NCBI RefSeq assembly: GCF_900111345.1 | Contig: NZ_FOGY01000001.1 | Location: forward strand, 715,959 to 779,958 | Reading direction: 5' to 3' | Source: Psychrobacillus sp. OK032 | GTDB taxonomy: Bacteria; Bacillota; Bacilli; Bacillales_A; Planococcaceae | Length of the DNA: 64,000 bases | In this document: positions 38,821-46,750 of the stretch, piece after piece | Layout: every line of letters starts with the position of its first letter | How positions within the stretch are numbered: position 1 is the stretch's first letter | Program-made: the position numbers and the translations under genes | The notes under the pieces: generated by a model | The model's database searches: none | What the model saw: only the letters and a program-made list of their open reading frames with translations | What the model was told of the DNA's origin: nothing

Positions 38821-39750
38821 ATGGAGTCTTCAACTGTAAAGAAGAGAAAAAAATGGCCGTGGTTTGTCGGCATTATCATAATTATTATTCTCGGGTTGAT
38901 TGTTTATGGCTCCATTATATACAAAGATTTAACGGAAACGGCAAAACAAATGCATGAGCCGATTGAACGTGAACTTTCCGATAAACGAAAAGAACCTGTC
39001 GCATTTAAGAAAAAGGAACCTTTTTCTGTACTTGTTCTTGGTGTGGACGAACGCAGCTATGATAAAGGTCGATCGGATACTATGATTGTGATGACAGTCA
39101 ATCCAACTTCCAAATCCACTAAAATGCTCAGTATTCCCCGTGACACGTACACCGAGATAATCGGTAGAGGTGTGAAGGACAAGATTAATCATGCATACGC
39201 TTTTGGTGGTATTGAGATGGCGATGAATACAGTAGAGAATTTACTCGATATTCCCATCGATTATGTTTTACAAGTTAATATGGAAAGCTTTAAAGATATT
39301 GTCGACGCAATAGGTGGAATTACCGTTACAAATTCTTTAGATTTCACTTCCGGCCCTTATTCTTTCCCTAAAGGTACGAACACACTTAATGGAGATGAAG
39401 CTCTAGCCTTTATTCGTATGAGGTATGAGGATCCTCGAGGTGATTTTGGGCGCCAGGATCGTCAAAAGCAAGTTATACAAGCAGTTTTACGCGAAGGTGC
39501 AACCATTAATAACTTACTCAACTACAAAAGTATTTTTGGTGCAATCGGGAAAAATATTCGGACAAATATGACGTTTGATGAAATGGTCGATGTTCAAGCT
39601 AACTACCGGGATGCGGTTAGACATGTGGATCAGCTTTATATTAAAGAAGGTCGTGGAGAGACAATCGCTGGTATTTGGTACTATATGATGAATAATGAGG
39701 AGCTTGCATCTATACGTGCAGTTTTAAGAACACATTTGGAATTGAAATAG
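38821..39750 (+). CDS. LytR-CpsA-Psr (LCP) family ligase
   Basis: A 309-residue protein that transfers lipid-linked glycopolymers to peptidoglycan. Lysine-rich cytoplasmic start, one membrane helix (about 13-35), then the LCP domain: VLGVDERSYDKGRSDTMIVM, LSIPRDTYTEI, INHAYAFGG, FKDIVDAIGGI and GDEALAFIRMR, DFGRQDRQKQV. The conserved Arg and Asp residues are all present. Its position divergent from the polysaccharide locus suggests it attaches that polymer. Confidence 0.95.
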   Translation: MESSTVKKRKKWPWFVGIIIIIILGLIVYGSIIYKDLTETAKQMHEPIERELSDKRKEPVAFKKKEPFSVLVLGVDERSYDKGRSDTMIVMTVNPTSKSTKMLSIPRDTYTEIIGRGVKDKINHAYAFGGIEMAMNTVENLLDIPIDYVLQVNMESFKDIVDAIGGITVTNSLDFTSGPYSFPKGTNTLNGDEALAFIRMRYEDPRGDFGRQDRQKQVIQAVLREGATINNLLNYKSIFGAIGKNIRTNMTFDEMVDVQANYRDAVRHVDQLYIKEGRGETIAGIWYYMMNNEELASIRAVLRTHLELK

Positions 39751-39753
39751 ACG

Positions 39754-39791
39754 AAAATCCCTTTGGTAATGAACTTTACCGAAGGGATTTT
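39754..39791. terminator. Bidirectional terminator
   Basis: AAAATCCCTTTGGTAA pairs with TTACCGAAGGGATTTT, with T runs on both strands. It separates the LCP gene from the convergent gene at 39794. Confidence 0.9.
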
Positions 39792-39793
39792 TA

Positions 39794-40501
39794 TTAGCTT
39801 CCAAGTGCTTTTTTAAGTATACCGTCCCGTCTCGCTTTTTTAGTCGCTTCGTATTCATCTTTGAAATTTTGCGCGTAGGACTTATCATAGCCATTTGCAG
39901 CCAGATCTTTTTCTACTGCACCGATTACTGCATAGAAAACTGTATCCGTGCTCGCTTCTAGATTACCAGCAGCGGCTGTATATTTATTGTAAAAATAGCC
40001 GAAATCCACTTTTTCTCCGTTTGCTTTTTTACCGTTATATTCGCTTACTGCGTGTCCGATAAGTGCATTGATCTTGGAGTCAGCTTGCGCTTCTAGTCCT
40101 TCTAGTGCTGGTCTGTATTTGTCTTTTATCGATGCAACTGTTGGTTTTTCGTTAGAGGATGTTGTTGTCGTACCACTTGTGTTGTTTTCTGTACTTGTTA
40201 GATCTGTGCTAGATCCAGCCGTCTTTCCAGCTAACTTTTCACTGTTTGCTGATCCACTTGTCGTAACAGTATTTGTATTGTTTTCAGATGACCCTGTCTC
40301 TTCGACAACAACTTCTCCTTGTTCATCGATGATAAGCGTACTTCCATCCGGCAGCTCCACTTTATATGGATCTGCGACAATCTCACTCACTTCTTCATCT
40401 GCCACATCATACTCCTTAAACTTGAACATATAAAGCAAGTATCCTCCTGCTCCGAGTATAATAACTAAAGCTACTATAAAAAAGATTTTCAGTTTCTTCA
40501 T
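39794..40501 (-). CDS. Hypothetical membrane-anchored exported protein
   Basis: A 235-residue protein with one N-terminal membrane helix (about 5-22), a Ser/Thr/Asn-rich linker (about 65-125) that looks like a wall-spanning spacer, and a folded C-terminal domain of about 100 residues (YRPALEGLEAQADSKINALI). I do not recognise the family. Start at 40501 is supported by AAAGGAGA 5 bases upstream. Confidence 0.75.
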   Translation of the reverse strand: MKKLKIFFIVALVIILGAGGYLLYMFKFKEYDVADEEVSEIVADPYKVELPDGSTLIIDEQGEVVVEETGSSENNTNTVTTSGSANSEKLAGKTAGSSTDLTSTENNTSGTTTTSSNEKPTVASIKDKYRPALEGLEAQADSKINALIGHAVSEYNGKKANGEKVDFGYFYNKYTAAAGNLEASTDTVFYAVIGAVEKDLAANGYDKSYAQNFKDEYEATKKARRDGILKKALGS

Positions 40502-40587
40502 AAGATTCTCCTTTGTCTGCACGTTTATATCTTTAGTTTAGCATGAAGAATAATAGAAGAGTAGAGAATAATGTCAGATAATGTAGA

Positions 40588-40620
40588 AAACCCCTTCACA
40601 TGTTAAAAATGTGAAGGGAT
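40588..40620 (-). terminator. Terminator after the SbsC-like gene
   Basis: CCCTTCACAT and ATGTGAAGGG with a 7-base loop; on the minus strand GGTTTTC follows. It lies just past the stop of the gene at 40628. Confidence 0.7.
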
Positions 40621-40627
40621 TTGTGTA

Positions 40628-41845
40628 TTACTTTTGAAATATAAATGTAACTTTAAAATCAACGTTTAATGCAGAGCCATTATTTACAGTTACAGGAAGT
40701 GTGATTGTCTCACCATCTAAATCAGCAAGTGAATCCACTTTTGCAGGTACTTGATTTGTTAGATATTGAACAGCTTCCTGTGATGTTGGAGCATGTCCAT
40801 TTACTTTTGTTACGCCTAGTTCACTAACAAATTTTGAATAGAATCCTTTTCCTAAATAAGAAACAAAATCTTCAGGTTTTAAATCTTTTTTCAATGTAAC
40901 AGTGAAAGAATTAGCACCATCCGATACAGCTGTTGCTTTATCTGATTGTGTTGTATTAAGCAAAGTTACAAAAGCTGCAACTTTTGTATCTAAAATTTGT
41001 TGTTGAGATGGATTAGAAGGCGTATCATCTCCGCCACCGCCTGATACTGGTGGAGTAACCGGAGTTACTGGTGAAGTATCGCCAACAGCAGCTTTCACTT
41101 TAGCCACTTCCGCTAACAATGCAGCAACGAATTTGTTTGTTGAAGCATTTGGAAGACGGTGTAATAGAGCTTCAATTTCTGCAAACTCAGCTTTAGCTTC
41201 TACTTTTTTACCAGCTTTCAATAAATCGTTAATCTCTGTAATTTTCATAGTGATTGTTACAGGTACCATTAATTCATTACGTTTTGCATCTGCTGGCTTT
41301 TTGTACTCTTCCAGTAGAAGATCACGAGCTGCTTTACCAGAGAAACGGTATAAAATCGCTGTTCTACCTTTTAGTTGGTACGATAATTTGTGATAACCTT
41401 TTTCCACAGCTGCAAAGTCATTTCTTTCTTGCGCCGCTGCGATTTCATTCATAATTGGCACTAAATATTTTGTTGCATAGTTATATGCATCAATATATGG
41501 TACTAATCCTCCTGAAACTTTTTCGTTGTAAAGCGTATCAATCTCTTTCAACTTCGCATTTTTTTGCGCAGTAGATAGTTTAGAAGATACTACTGCACTT
41601 CTAGTAAGTTGATAGTTTTTCTTCGCGCTATTTAACGCAGGGTATAGCGTGCTACTTGGTGCTAGTTTCCCATTTAGTGACGGATTCACATAATGTGTCG
41701 TCGCTTTGCTCAGTTCTGCTTTCACCTTATTCACCGATTGGTCCACCGATGAATTTGTCGCCCCTAGTGCAGCGGATGAAAATGATAATACCGATGTTGT
41801 TAATAATACTGCTGCTGTCGTTTGCTTGATAAAACGTTTACTCAT
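40628..41845 (-). CDS. Secreted SbsC-like protein
   Basis: A 405-residue exported protein. The signal peptide ends near LGA-TNSS (about residue 29). A helical region (about 35-225) resembles the SbsC-type domain of S-layer proteins (ALNSAKKNYQLTRSAV). A PVTPPVSGGGGDDTPSNPS linker follows, then a C-terminal domain of about 115 residues ending VDFKVTFIFQK. No SLH domain or LPXTG is present. The SbsC match is tentative. The ATG at 41845 has AAGGAGGAGGAG upstream. Confidence 0.7.
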   Translation of the reverse strand: MSKRFIKQTTAAVLLTTSVLSFSSAALGATNSSVDQSVNKVKAELSKATTHYVNPSLNGKLAPSSTLYPALNSAKKNYQLTRSAVVSSKLSTAQKNAKLKEIDTLYNEKVSGGLVPYIDAYNYATKYLVPIMNEIAAAQERNDFAAVEKGYHKLSYQLKGRTAILYRFSGKAARDLLLEEYKKPADAKRNELMVPVTITMKITEINDLLKAGKKVEAKAEFAEIEALLHRLPNASTNKFVAALLAEVAKVKAAVGDTSPVTPVTPPVSGGGGDDTPSNPSQQQILDTKVAAFVTLLNTTQSDKATAVSDGANSFTVTLKKDLKPEDFVSYLGKGFYSKFVSELGVTKVNGHAPTSQEAVQYLTNQVPAKVDSLADLDGETITLPVTVNNGSALNVDFKVTFIFQK

Positions 41846-42020
41846 ATTTCTCCTCCTCCTTCTTTTTAAATAATCGCTCAATAGTTTGCGATATATTTAG
41901 ACAATTCAATATTACTATTTAACTGGAAAGTATTCAACTTTTTTATTGGATTGGTTTTCCAGTAGCGCCAAAAATGATATGATAAATTAAAGATAACGCA
42001 AGAAAGAAAGAGGGAGAATA

Positions 42021-42275
42021 ATGTATCAACGTCTAGGGAAAAAAGGTAAAACGCAGCATGTCATTTTAGGAGTGGACATGTGGACTAGTGAGTTGATTGA
42101 AAAACTCAAAAATTCAGGAAGATGGAATATTTCGGTTATCGATTATGATGCTGAGGCGGACAAGCTTGCATTAGGATCTACTATTTTTTATTCTCCTAAC
42201 TTAGCAAAACAAGAACTAGTAAATTCGAAGAAAATAGTTTTCCATAAATTCTTGGATCCAAAAATGAGAGGCTAA
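42021..42275 (+). CDS. Hypothetical protein, 84 aa
   Basis: ATG with an AGAGGGAG site 5 bases upstream. The protein starts MYQRLGKKGKTQHVILGVDM and is soluble, mixed alpha/beta in appearance. No family recognised. A copy of the GTCCCTG palindrome begins 4 bases after its stop. Confidence 0.6.
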   Translation: MYQRLGKKGKTQHVILGVDMWTSELIEKLKNSGRWNISVIDYDAEADKLALGSTIFYSPNLAKQELVNSKKIVFHKFLDPKMRG

Positions 42276-42279
42276 AAAT

Positions 42280-42336
42280 GTTCCCTGTGTGAGGAACAAT
42301 TTAGCCGTAGTTCTCGAGTTTCTTCTTACACGGGGA
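42280..42336. repeat. GTCCCTG palindrome, copy 2 (diverged)
   Basis: Outer arms GTTCCCTGTGTGAGGA and TTCTTACACGGGGAC pair; the centre has drifted. It supplies the stop codon and last residues (AVPV) of the SEC-C protein on the minus strand. Confidence 0.65.
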
Positions 42337-43387
42337 CAGCTGAAAATGCGTCTATTTCTTCAAAATACTTTTGAACCGTCGACGTGGATACTTCGAACAT
42401 GGCCGCTATTTCTTTATTCGTCCATGGGAATTCTTCAGCAGATAAACGTTCTTTTGCAAAACGGATAGCACCTGCTGCTACAGCTCCCGCTTTTCGTGGG
42501 TTTGGAGCACATTCTGTTAAGTAGGAACGGTAAATATGGATAAGTCGATCGTTATTTATCGCTTTTTCGTTCATCATTTCTTCCAATGCTACTAACATTT
42601 CCGTTTGTTTTTCTGTCATGTTAGTGTCTTTTTGCTCGTCGATGTCACTCTCGAGTTTCTTGTTTTCGTGTTCGATTTCCGGTATGTTATGATCGCTTGT
42701 TTCACTTTCATGGATGAACGTTAGGCAGTCCAGCATATGTTCTCTGTAAAATACTTGTGTATCCAGGTTGCTTTCTTCGGCAAGTTGTTTTACTTGCTCC
42801 AAACCATTCGAAATCTTACTCGGCAGGAATGCAACTCCTGAAAGAACCATTATGGCATTAGACCCTCTACGGCTATCCGGTAACACGATGCCTACCACAT
42901 AACTTCCTACGCTAGCTTTTGAATCTCCGCCTAATGTATCTAGTTCATACACATTGCCATCTACTATTTCCTTCAATTGAACAAACCCTTGCTGTTGCGT
43001 CTCTAATACTTCGCCAATAATCATCATAGGGCTTGTCCACTTCTCAAGCACTTGAATGACTGAAGGACGAACCGTTTTTTGCAATTGTTTTTCTACATAC
43101 TTCTTCCAGATGTCTTGCTTTTGTAGAAGTAAATAGTAATCTACCAGTTGCTGCTCGATTCGATTTGGTGGCCAAAATCCTCTTAACCTCGAATTCCATT
43201 TGCCCAGTAGCATACGAAGCTCATGTATATCTTTTCGTTCTGGATATTCAGAGTAAAAGTTTTTGATGATCGAATTTAATTCGTTGTCGACCACTTGCTG
43301 AATCGATACGACTTCTTTGCCGCCGTGGCACTTTTTATATTTTTTTCCACTGCCACATGGACATGGGTTATTGCGTCCTATAGTCAT
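42326..43387 (-). CDS. SEC-C zinc-binding / cyclin-like HTH protein
   Basis: A 353-residue protein. Residues 5-22 form a SEC-C motif, NPCPCGSGKKYKKCHG, a zinc site found in SecA and many accessory proteins. A middle region of about 200 residues is unrecognised (WTSPMMIIGEVLETQQQGF). The C-terminus, NPRKAGAVAAGAIRFAKERL then WTNKEIAAMFEVSTSTVQKY, resembles one TFIIB/cyclin-type repeat with its helix-turn-helix. It may bind nucleic acid. The ATG at 43387 has GGCGGG upstream. The last residues come from a repeat element. Confidence 0.75.
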   Translation of the reverse strand: MTIGRNNPCPCGSGKKYKKCHGGKEVVSIQQVVDNELNSIIKNFYSEYPERKDIHELRMLLGKWNSRLRGFWPPNRIEQQLVDYYLLLQKQDIWKKYVEKQLQKTVRPSVIQVLEKWTSPMMIIGEVLETQQQGFVQLKEIVDGNVYELDTLGGDSKASVGSYVVGIVLPDSRRGSNAIMVLSGVAFLPSKISNGLEQVKQLAEESNLDTQVFYREHMLDCLTFIHESETSDHNIPEIEHENKKLESDIDEQKDTNMTEKQTEMLVALEEMMNEKAINNDRLIHIYRSYLTECAPNPRKAGAVAAGAIRFAKERLSAEEFPWTNKEIAAMFEVSTSTVQKYFEEIDAFSAVPV

Positions 43388-43569
43388 TAATATCCCGCCT
43401 TTTTTACCTATCATATAGCTTAGTATACTAGTGTTGCAAACTATTCTTATAATGTTCTAACATTCAGCAAAGTTCGACTTTATTCTGAATAATCCTGGGG
43501 ATGCTTCCCTGGGTTAAATACAATTGAACGAGACATATAGGAATATTTTAGGCAATATCGGAATGTGCA

Positions 43570-43846
43570 CATTAAAAAGCTCTATTAAGTGGCTGCTGGG
43601 ATTTCCGCTTCGGGCGTACGCTTTCCGCGGGGTGAGTGATGTGCCATCACCGCCGCTTCGCGTTCGTTGTGATGGTTCATCTGTCTCACCAGAGGAACGA
43701 AGGCTAAGAGCGCCACATCAAAAGGAAGGCAATCTAAGTTCGCCGCTTCCTGCGGCAACGATTGCATGACCCACATCCTGTGGGCCTCAACGCCTTCGTG
43801 ACCATCATCCTGATGGCCTCCCGCTGGAGTCCGCCTTTCGCTCCAA
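43570..43846. repeat. GC-rich Bacillales-type dispersed repeat, copy 1
   Basis: About 275 bases much richer in GC than the surroundings, beginning TTAAAAAGCTCTATT and GCTGCTGGGATTTCCGCTTC and ending with GGAGTCCGCCTTTCGCTCC. Such sequences are known as dispersed repeats in Bacillales genomes. The open frames on both strands (81 and 121 codons) are by-products of its composition. A partial copy lies at 44963. Confidence 0.7.
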
Positions 43847-43870
43847 TCATGGGAATTTGCTAACTTATAA

Positions 43871-44030
43871 GTATCGTCCTTATATCCAATATGTGGTTGA
43901 ACGAGACATAATCTGCTGTGAAGACGACAAACTAGCTTTGAATGCGACAAAGACTATGCCGAACGCTACTAAGCTACTACTGAAAGCGACAAAGTGCAAA
44001 TTCAGTTAATCTGTCTTATGCAATTTCCCT
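43871..44030. repeat. Long inverted repeat, left arm
   Basis: About 160 bases that match 45056-45213 in reverse complement. Blocks include CATAATCTGCTGTGAA, GACGACAAACTAG, GCGACAAAGACTATGCCGAA and GAAAGCGACAAAG. The two arms enclose the zinc-ribbon membrane protein gene. Confidence 0.75.
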
Positions 44031-44198
44031 TGGAAGCTTCCTTGTGTCTGACACAAGAACGGGATAGCACAGGGACGTGACTATAATAGGAATATTAGTC
44101 CCTTCCATCTCATACCATTTATATAAAGTGAAGCTTCATTTAAGTAGGGGGTTTCTGCCCGTTAAGGCGGGATAAAAAGAACGCAGGAGGAATTTCGT

Positions 44199-44948
44199 AT
44201 CGTATGTTCTAATTGTGGTCACGAACAAGCCATCGGAAACTTTTGTGGTATATGCGGAGAAAAATTAGAAGAACCGAGTGTTGAAGTGAAAAAAAGATCT
44301 TCTGTTCAACAGGCTGAACCGAATATTCGTATAGAGAAGATCAAAGAGAAGTCCAAAGTCTATAGAACTTATTTTGTGCAGCAATTTAAAAACCCTTCGC
44401 GGGCATTTGAACAAGGAGAAAAGGATTTTTCGAATGGTCTAATTAGCATTCTTTTGTTTGCCATCGTGTACACTGTTTCTTTATATTTAGTTGTTAATCG
44501 GAATTATTTTGGGGAGTCTTTAGGCTTTTTTCCTTTTTTCTTTCAGATTATGTTGCTAGTCTTCTTGCTATTTGGGATTGCGGTATTTGCACTGTTTATT
44601 CCGAACAACTTTTTTGGTTCGCCGAATTCGTTGAAGACTATTATTAGTTTTTATGGAGGTCAATTGTCTCCCGTTGTGGTGAGTGTTGGGGTTGCATTTT
44701 TGTTAATGGTTATTCAATCATTTACATATGGGCAGCTTGTGTTGGTTGTTAGTTTTGTATTTGGTTTGTTTGTATTGCCGCTGTATTTGGTTAGTTTTTT
44801 AGCGACTAAAAAGGTACCGGGGTTAGATCCTTTGTATGGTTTTATTCTATATATTTTGGTGTTTGTTTTGTTATTTTTGATTTTGTTGACTATTTTGGCT
44901 GGGACGATGTTAGGTACTTATTTGGATCGTATGATTTATTTGATATGA
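44199..44948 (+). CDS. Zinc-ribbon membrane protein, apparent ATC start
   Basis: A 249-residue protein when started at ATC 44199. Residues 2-20 make a clean zinc ribbon, VCSNCGHEQ then FCGICGEKL. A charged stretch follows, then five or six hydrophobic segments (about 85-245) like YIP1-type proteins. AGGAGG ends 8 bases before the ATC. No ATG, GTG or TTG exists in this frame between the upstream stop at 44163 and GTG 44286, which would cut off the zinc ribbon. Either ATC is used or a former ATG has mutated. Function unknown. The gene lies between the arms of a long inverted repeat. Confidence 0.75.
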   Translation: MVCSNCGHEQAIGNFCGICGEKLEEPSVEVKKRSSVQQAEPNIRIEKIKEKSKVYRTYFVQQFKNPSRAFEQGEKDFSNGLISILLFAIVYTVSLYLVVNRNYFGESLGFFPFFFQIMLLVFLLFGIAVFALFIPNNFFGSPNSLKTIISFYGGQLSPVVVSVGVAFLLMVIQSFTYGQLVLVVSFVFGLFVLPLYLVSFLATKKVPGLDPLYGFILYILVFVLLFLILLTILAGTMLGTYLDRMIYLI

Positions 44949-44962
44949 ATGAATTATAAGTA

Positions 44963-45055
44963 GCTTAAAAAGCTTCTATTTATATGTCCGCTGGGATTTA
45001 CGCTTCAGGCGGACGCTTTCCGCGGGGTGAGAGATGAACCACCACCGCTGCTTTA
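44963..45055. repeat. GC-rich dispersed repeat, copy 2 (partial)
   Basis: The first 90 bases of the repeat at 43570 in the same direction (TTAAAAAGCTTCTATTT, CGCTGGGATTTACGCTTC, GACGCTTTCCGCGGGGTGAG). It then switches directly into the inverted right arm. Confidence 0.7.
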
Positions 45056-45213
45056 GGGGAAATGCATAAAACAGACGGCTGCTTTTGCTCTTTGTCGCTT
45101 TCAATAGTAGTTTTGTAACGTTCGGCATAGTCTTTGTCGCGTTCGAGGCTAGTTTGTCGTGTTCACAGTAGATTATGTCTCATTCAACCATTTATTGGAT
45201 ATAACGATGATAC
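45056..45213. repeat. Long inverted repeat, right arm
   Basis: Reverse-complement partner of 43871-44030, including CTTTGTCGCTTTCAATAGTA and TTCGGCATAGTCTTTGTCGC. Several mismatches show the arms are not recent. Confidence 0.75.
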
Positions 45214-45227
45214 TGATTAGTAACAAT

Positions 45228-45264
45228 AAAGCTATGTAGAGATGTCACTTCTCTACATAGCTTT
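45228..45264. terminator. Terminator next to the sigma-factor gene
   Basis: Perfect 15-base arms AAAGCTATGTAGAGA and TCTCTACATAGCTTT with a 7-base loop. T runs on both sides allow it to stop the sigma-factor transcript and any plus-strand transcript. Confidence 0.85.
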
Positions 45265-45270
45265 TTCTGA

Positions 45271-45753
45271 TTATCTGGTCAGTTTTTCTCTCAGTTTTTG
45301 TAGTAATCGTTCTCGTCTTTTTTTAATGCCGGGTATTGTAATTCCTGCGCGTGTTGCTGCTTGTTGAAGTGAGATTCCTTCGACAAAAATCCAGAGTAGC
45401 AGTTCCCGTTCATTTTCGGTTAAGCTTTCTAAAGCCATTCCTAAATCTTCGTGGATGAAGCTTGTGACAAGCGACTTTTCTAGTAGAAGGGTTAGTTTTT
45501 CATCTTCTACCACATCGATGTAGTCTTCCTGGTGCTTTTCCTTTTTTAGCTCATCCAGCATTGCTCCGTATATGCACCGATAGGCATACGGTGTGAAATC
45601 CCCTTTTGTTTCATCGAACTTCACCCATGCTTTCCATAAGGCAATTCTTCCGGCTTGTCTATAAAGTTCGTGGTTTTTGTAAATATGCAATTTGCGAATG
45701 CAGGCGGAAATCATTGGTTCGTATTGCGGCAGTACTTCTTCAAAAGTGCTCAC
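45271..45753 (-). CDS. Small sigma-70 family sigma factor
   Basis: A 160-residue protein with region 2 (ELYRQAGRIALWKAWVKFDE, then GDFTPYAYRCIYGAMLDELK) and region 4 (ALESLTENERELLLWIF, QQAATRAGITIPGIKKRRER). Region 3 is short. It resembles small group 3/ECF-like factors of Bacillales. GTG at 45753 has AAAGGA 6-8 bases upstream; the frame reaches back to 45846 without a site. It follows the ComK-family gene on the same strand, so a role in competence is possible but unproven. No anti-sigma gene is adjacent. Confidence 0.85.
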   Translation of the reverse strand: MSTFEEVLPQYEPMISACIRKLHIYKNHELYRQAGRIALWKAWVKFDETKGDFTPYAYRCIYGAMLDELKKEKHQEDYIDVVEDEKLTLLLEKSLVTSFIHEDLGMALESLTENERELLLWIFVEGISLQQAATRAGITIPGIKKRRERLLQKLREKLTR

Positions 45754-46000
45754 TGTGCGTTCCTTTTGACTCGTGCACGATTCGGTTATTCCTAGGTAGG
45801 TATAGGATATATGGATTTTAGGGAACGTACTAATGGGCGTATGCACAGTTTGGTGGCAAGAAACGACATGTTTGGTTGGGGGAAGTTATTAATTTGTCGC
45901 TATGAAAGATATAATACTGATACAAATCAACATTTTTTCTCACATAGCGACATTTAGGCAACAATATAGAGTTAGGGCGGAGGTAAATAATTTTTAACAC

Positions 46001-46033
46001 AAAAAAAGCGACAGAAGATTTTCTTCAACCGCT
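46001..46033 (-). terminator. Weak terminator after the comK-like gene
   Basis: AGCG..GAAGA arms with internal mismatches, then seven T on the minus strand. Read-through toward the sigma-factor gene 320 bases on is possible. Confidence 0.45.
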
Positions 46034-46076
46034 TTCCTTTTTAGCTTTGATCAGGAGATATTAAATTTGAGTTTTT

Positions 46077-46538
46077 TTACTCTGAATTCTCCATTTTGCT
46101 AAATATATTCATCGCTGTGTGTAATCGTTGTTGTTGTTTTAGTAATACATTTTTGGAAGCTTTTACTGTCATGTGAATTCCGTTATCAAATACGATTTGC
46201 GATTTTCCATTACCTAACTCGTTTACGGAGAAGTGATGATTAAAAATCCAAACACACTCTATATTTTTGTATGATAGTGTTGGAAATGCGCCAAACTCAT
46301 TTGGTTTAATGAGAACCGGCGTTTTCTGATAGTAATCCAGGATTTCTCTAGTTGCTTTCATACGTCCCTCTAAAGTAGAAGCATACCGCATGCAAGCATA
46401 GTTAAGTAACTCCAGTACAGACATTTTGGAATAATGAATTCCATTTGTTGTTGTGATTTTCGATTTGTAGCCATTCGTAAAAACCGATTCAACTGCTAGT
46501 ACCCTTCGATTGATAATTATAGAATCCTTTTCTAACAA
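46077..46538 (-). CDS. comK: ComK family competence transcription factor
   Basis: A 153-residue protein. Against B. subtilis ComK (192 residues) it matches in order: a basic Gly-Arg block (YASTLEGRMKATREIL), TPVLIKPNEFGAFPTLS, the WIFNHH segment and IVFDNGIHMTVKASKNVLL. ComK is the DNA-binding master activator of genetic competence. The C-terminal 35-40 residues, which in B. subtilis carry the tail used for MecA-linked degradation, are absent, as in some ComK2-type proteins. TTG start with AAGGAGG 8 bases upstream. Confidence 0.82.
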   Translation of the reverse strand: MLEKDSIIINRRVLAVESVFTNGYKSKITTTNGIHYSKMSVLELLNYACMRYASTLEGRMKATREILDYYQKTPVLIKPNEFGAFPTLSYKNIECVWIFNHHFSVNELGNGKSQIVFDNGIHMTVKASKNVLLKQQQRLHTAMNIFSKMENSE

Positions 46539-46750
46539 ACCAATATCCTCCTTTTCTCCCCTTTCTTCTACATATTATCAAATATACAAAACTATGTATA
46601 GTCGAAATTGACAAATAATAATAAATTACTTGAATCTTTTGATCCACACTCTATATGCAACGAATTATTCAGAACAGTTAGTACGCAAGGATGTAAAAGT
46701 AGTCTATACTATATTTATGTAACTATCAGAATAAAGGGAGAGTCAGTGGA

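Noticed and set aside
43524..43950. Open frames of 81 and 121 codons on opposite strands
   Set aside because: Both come from the GC-rich dispersed repeat. The products have low-complexity His/Arg/Ser-rich composition and no ribosome site.
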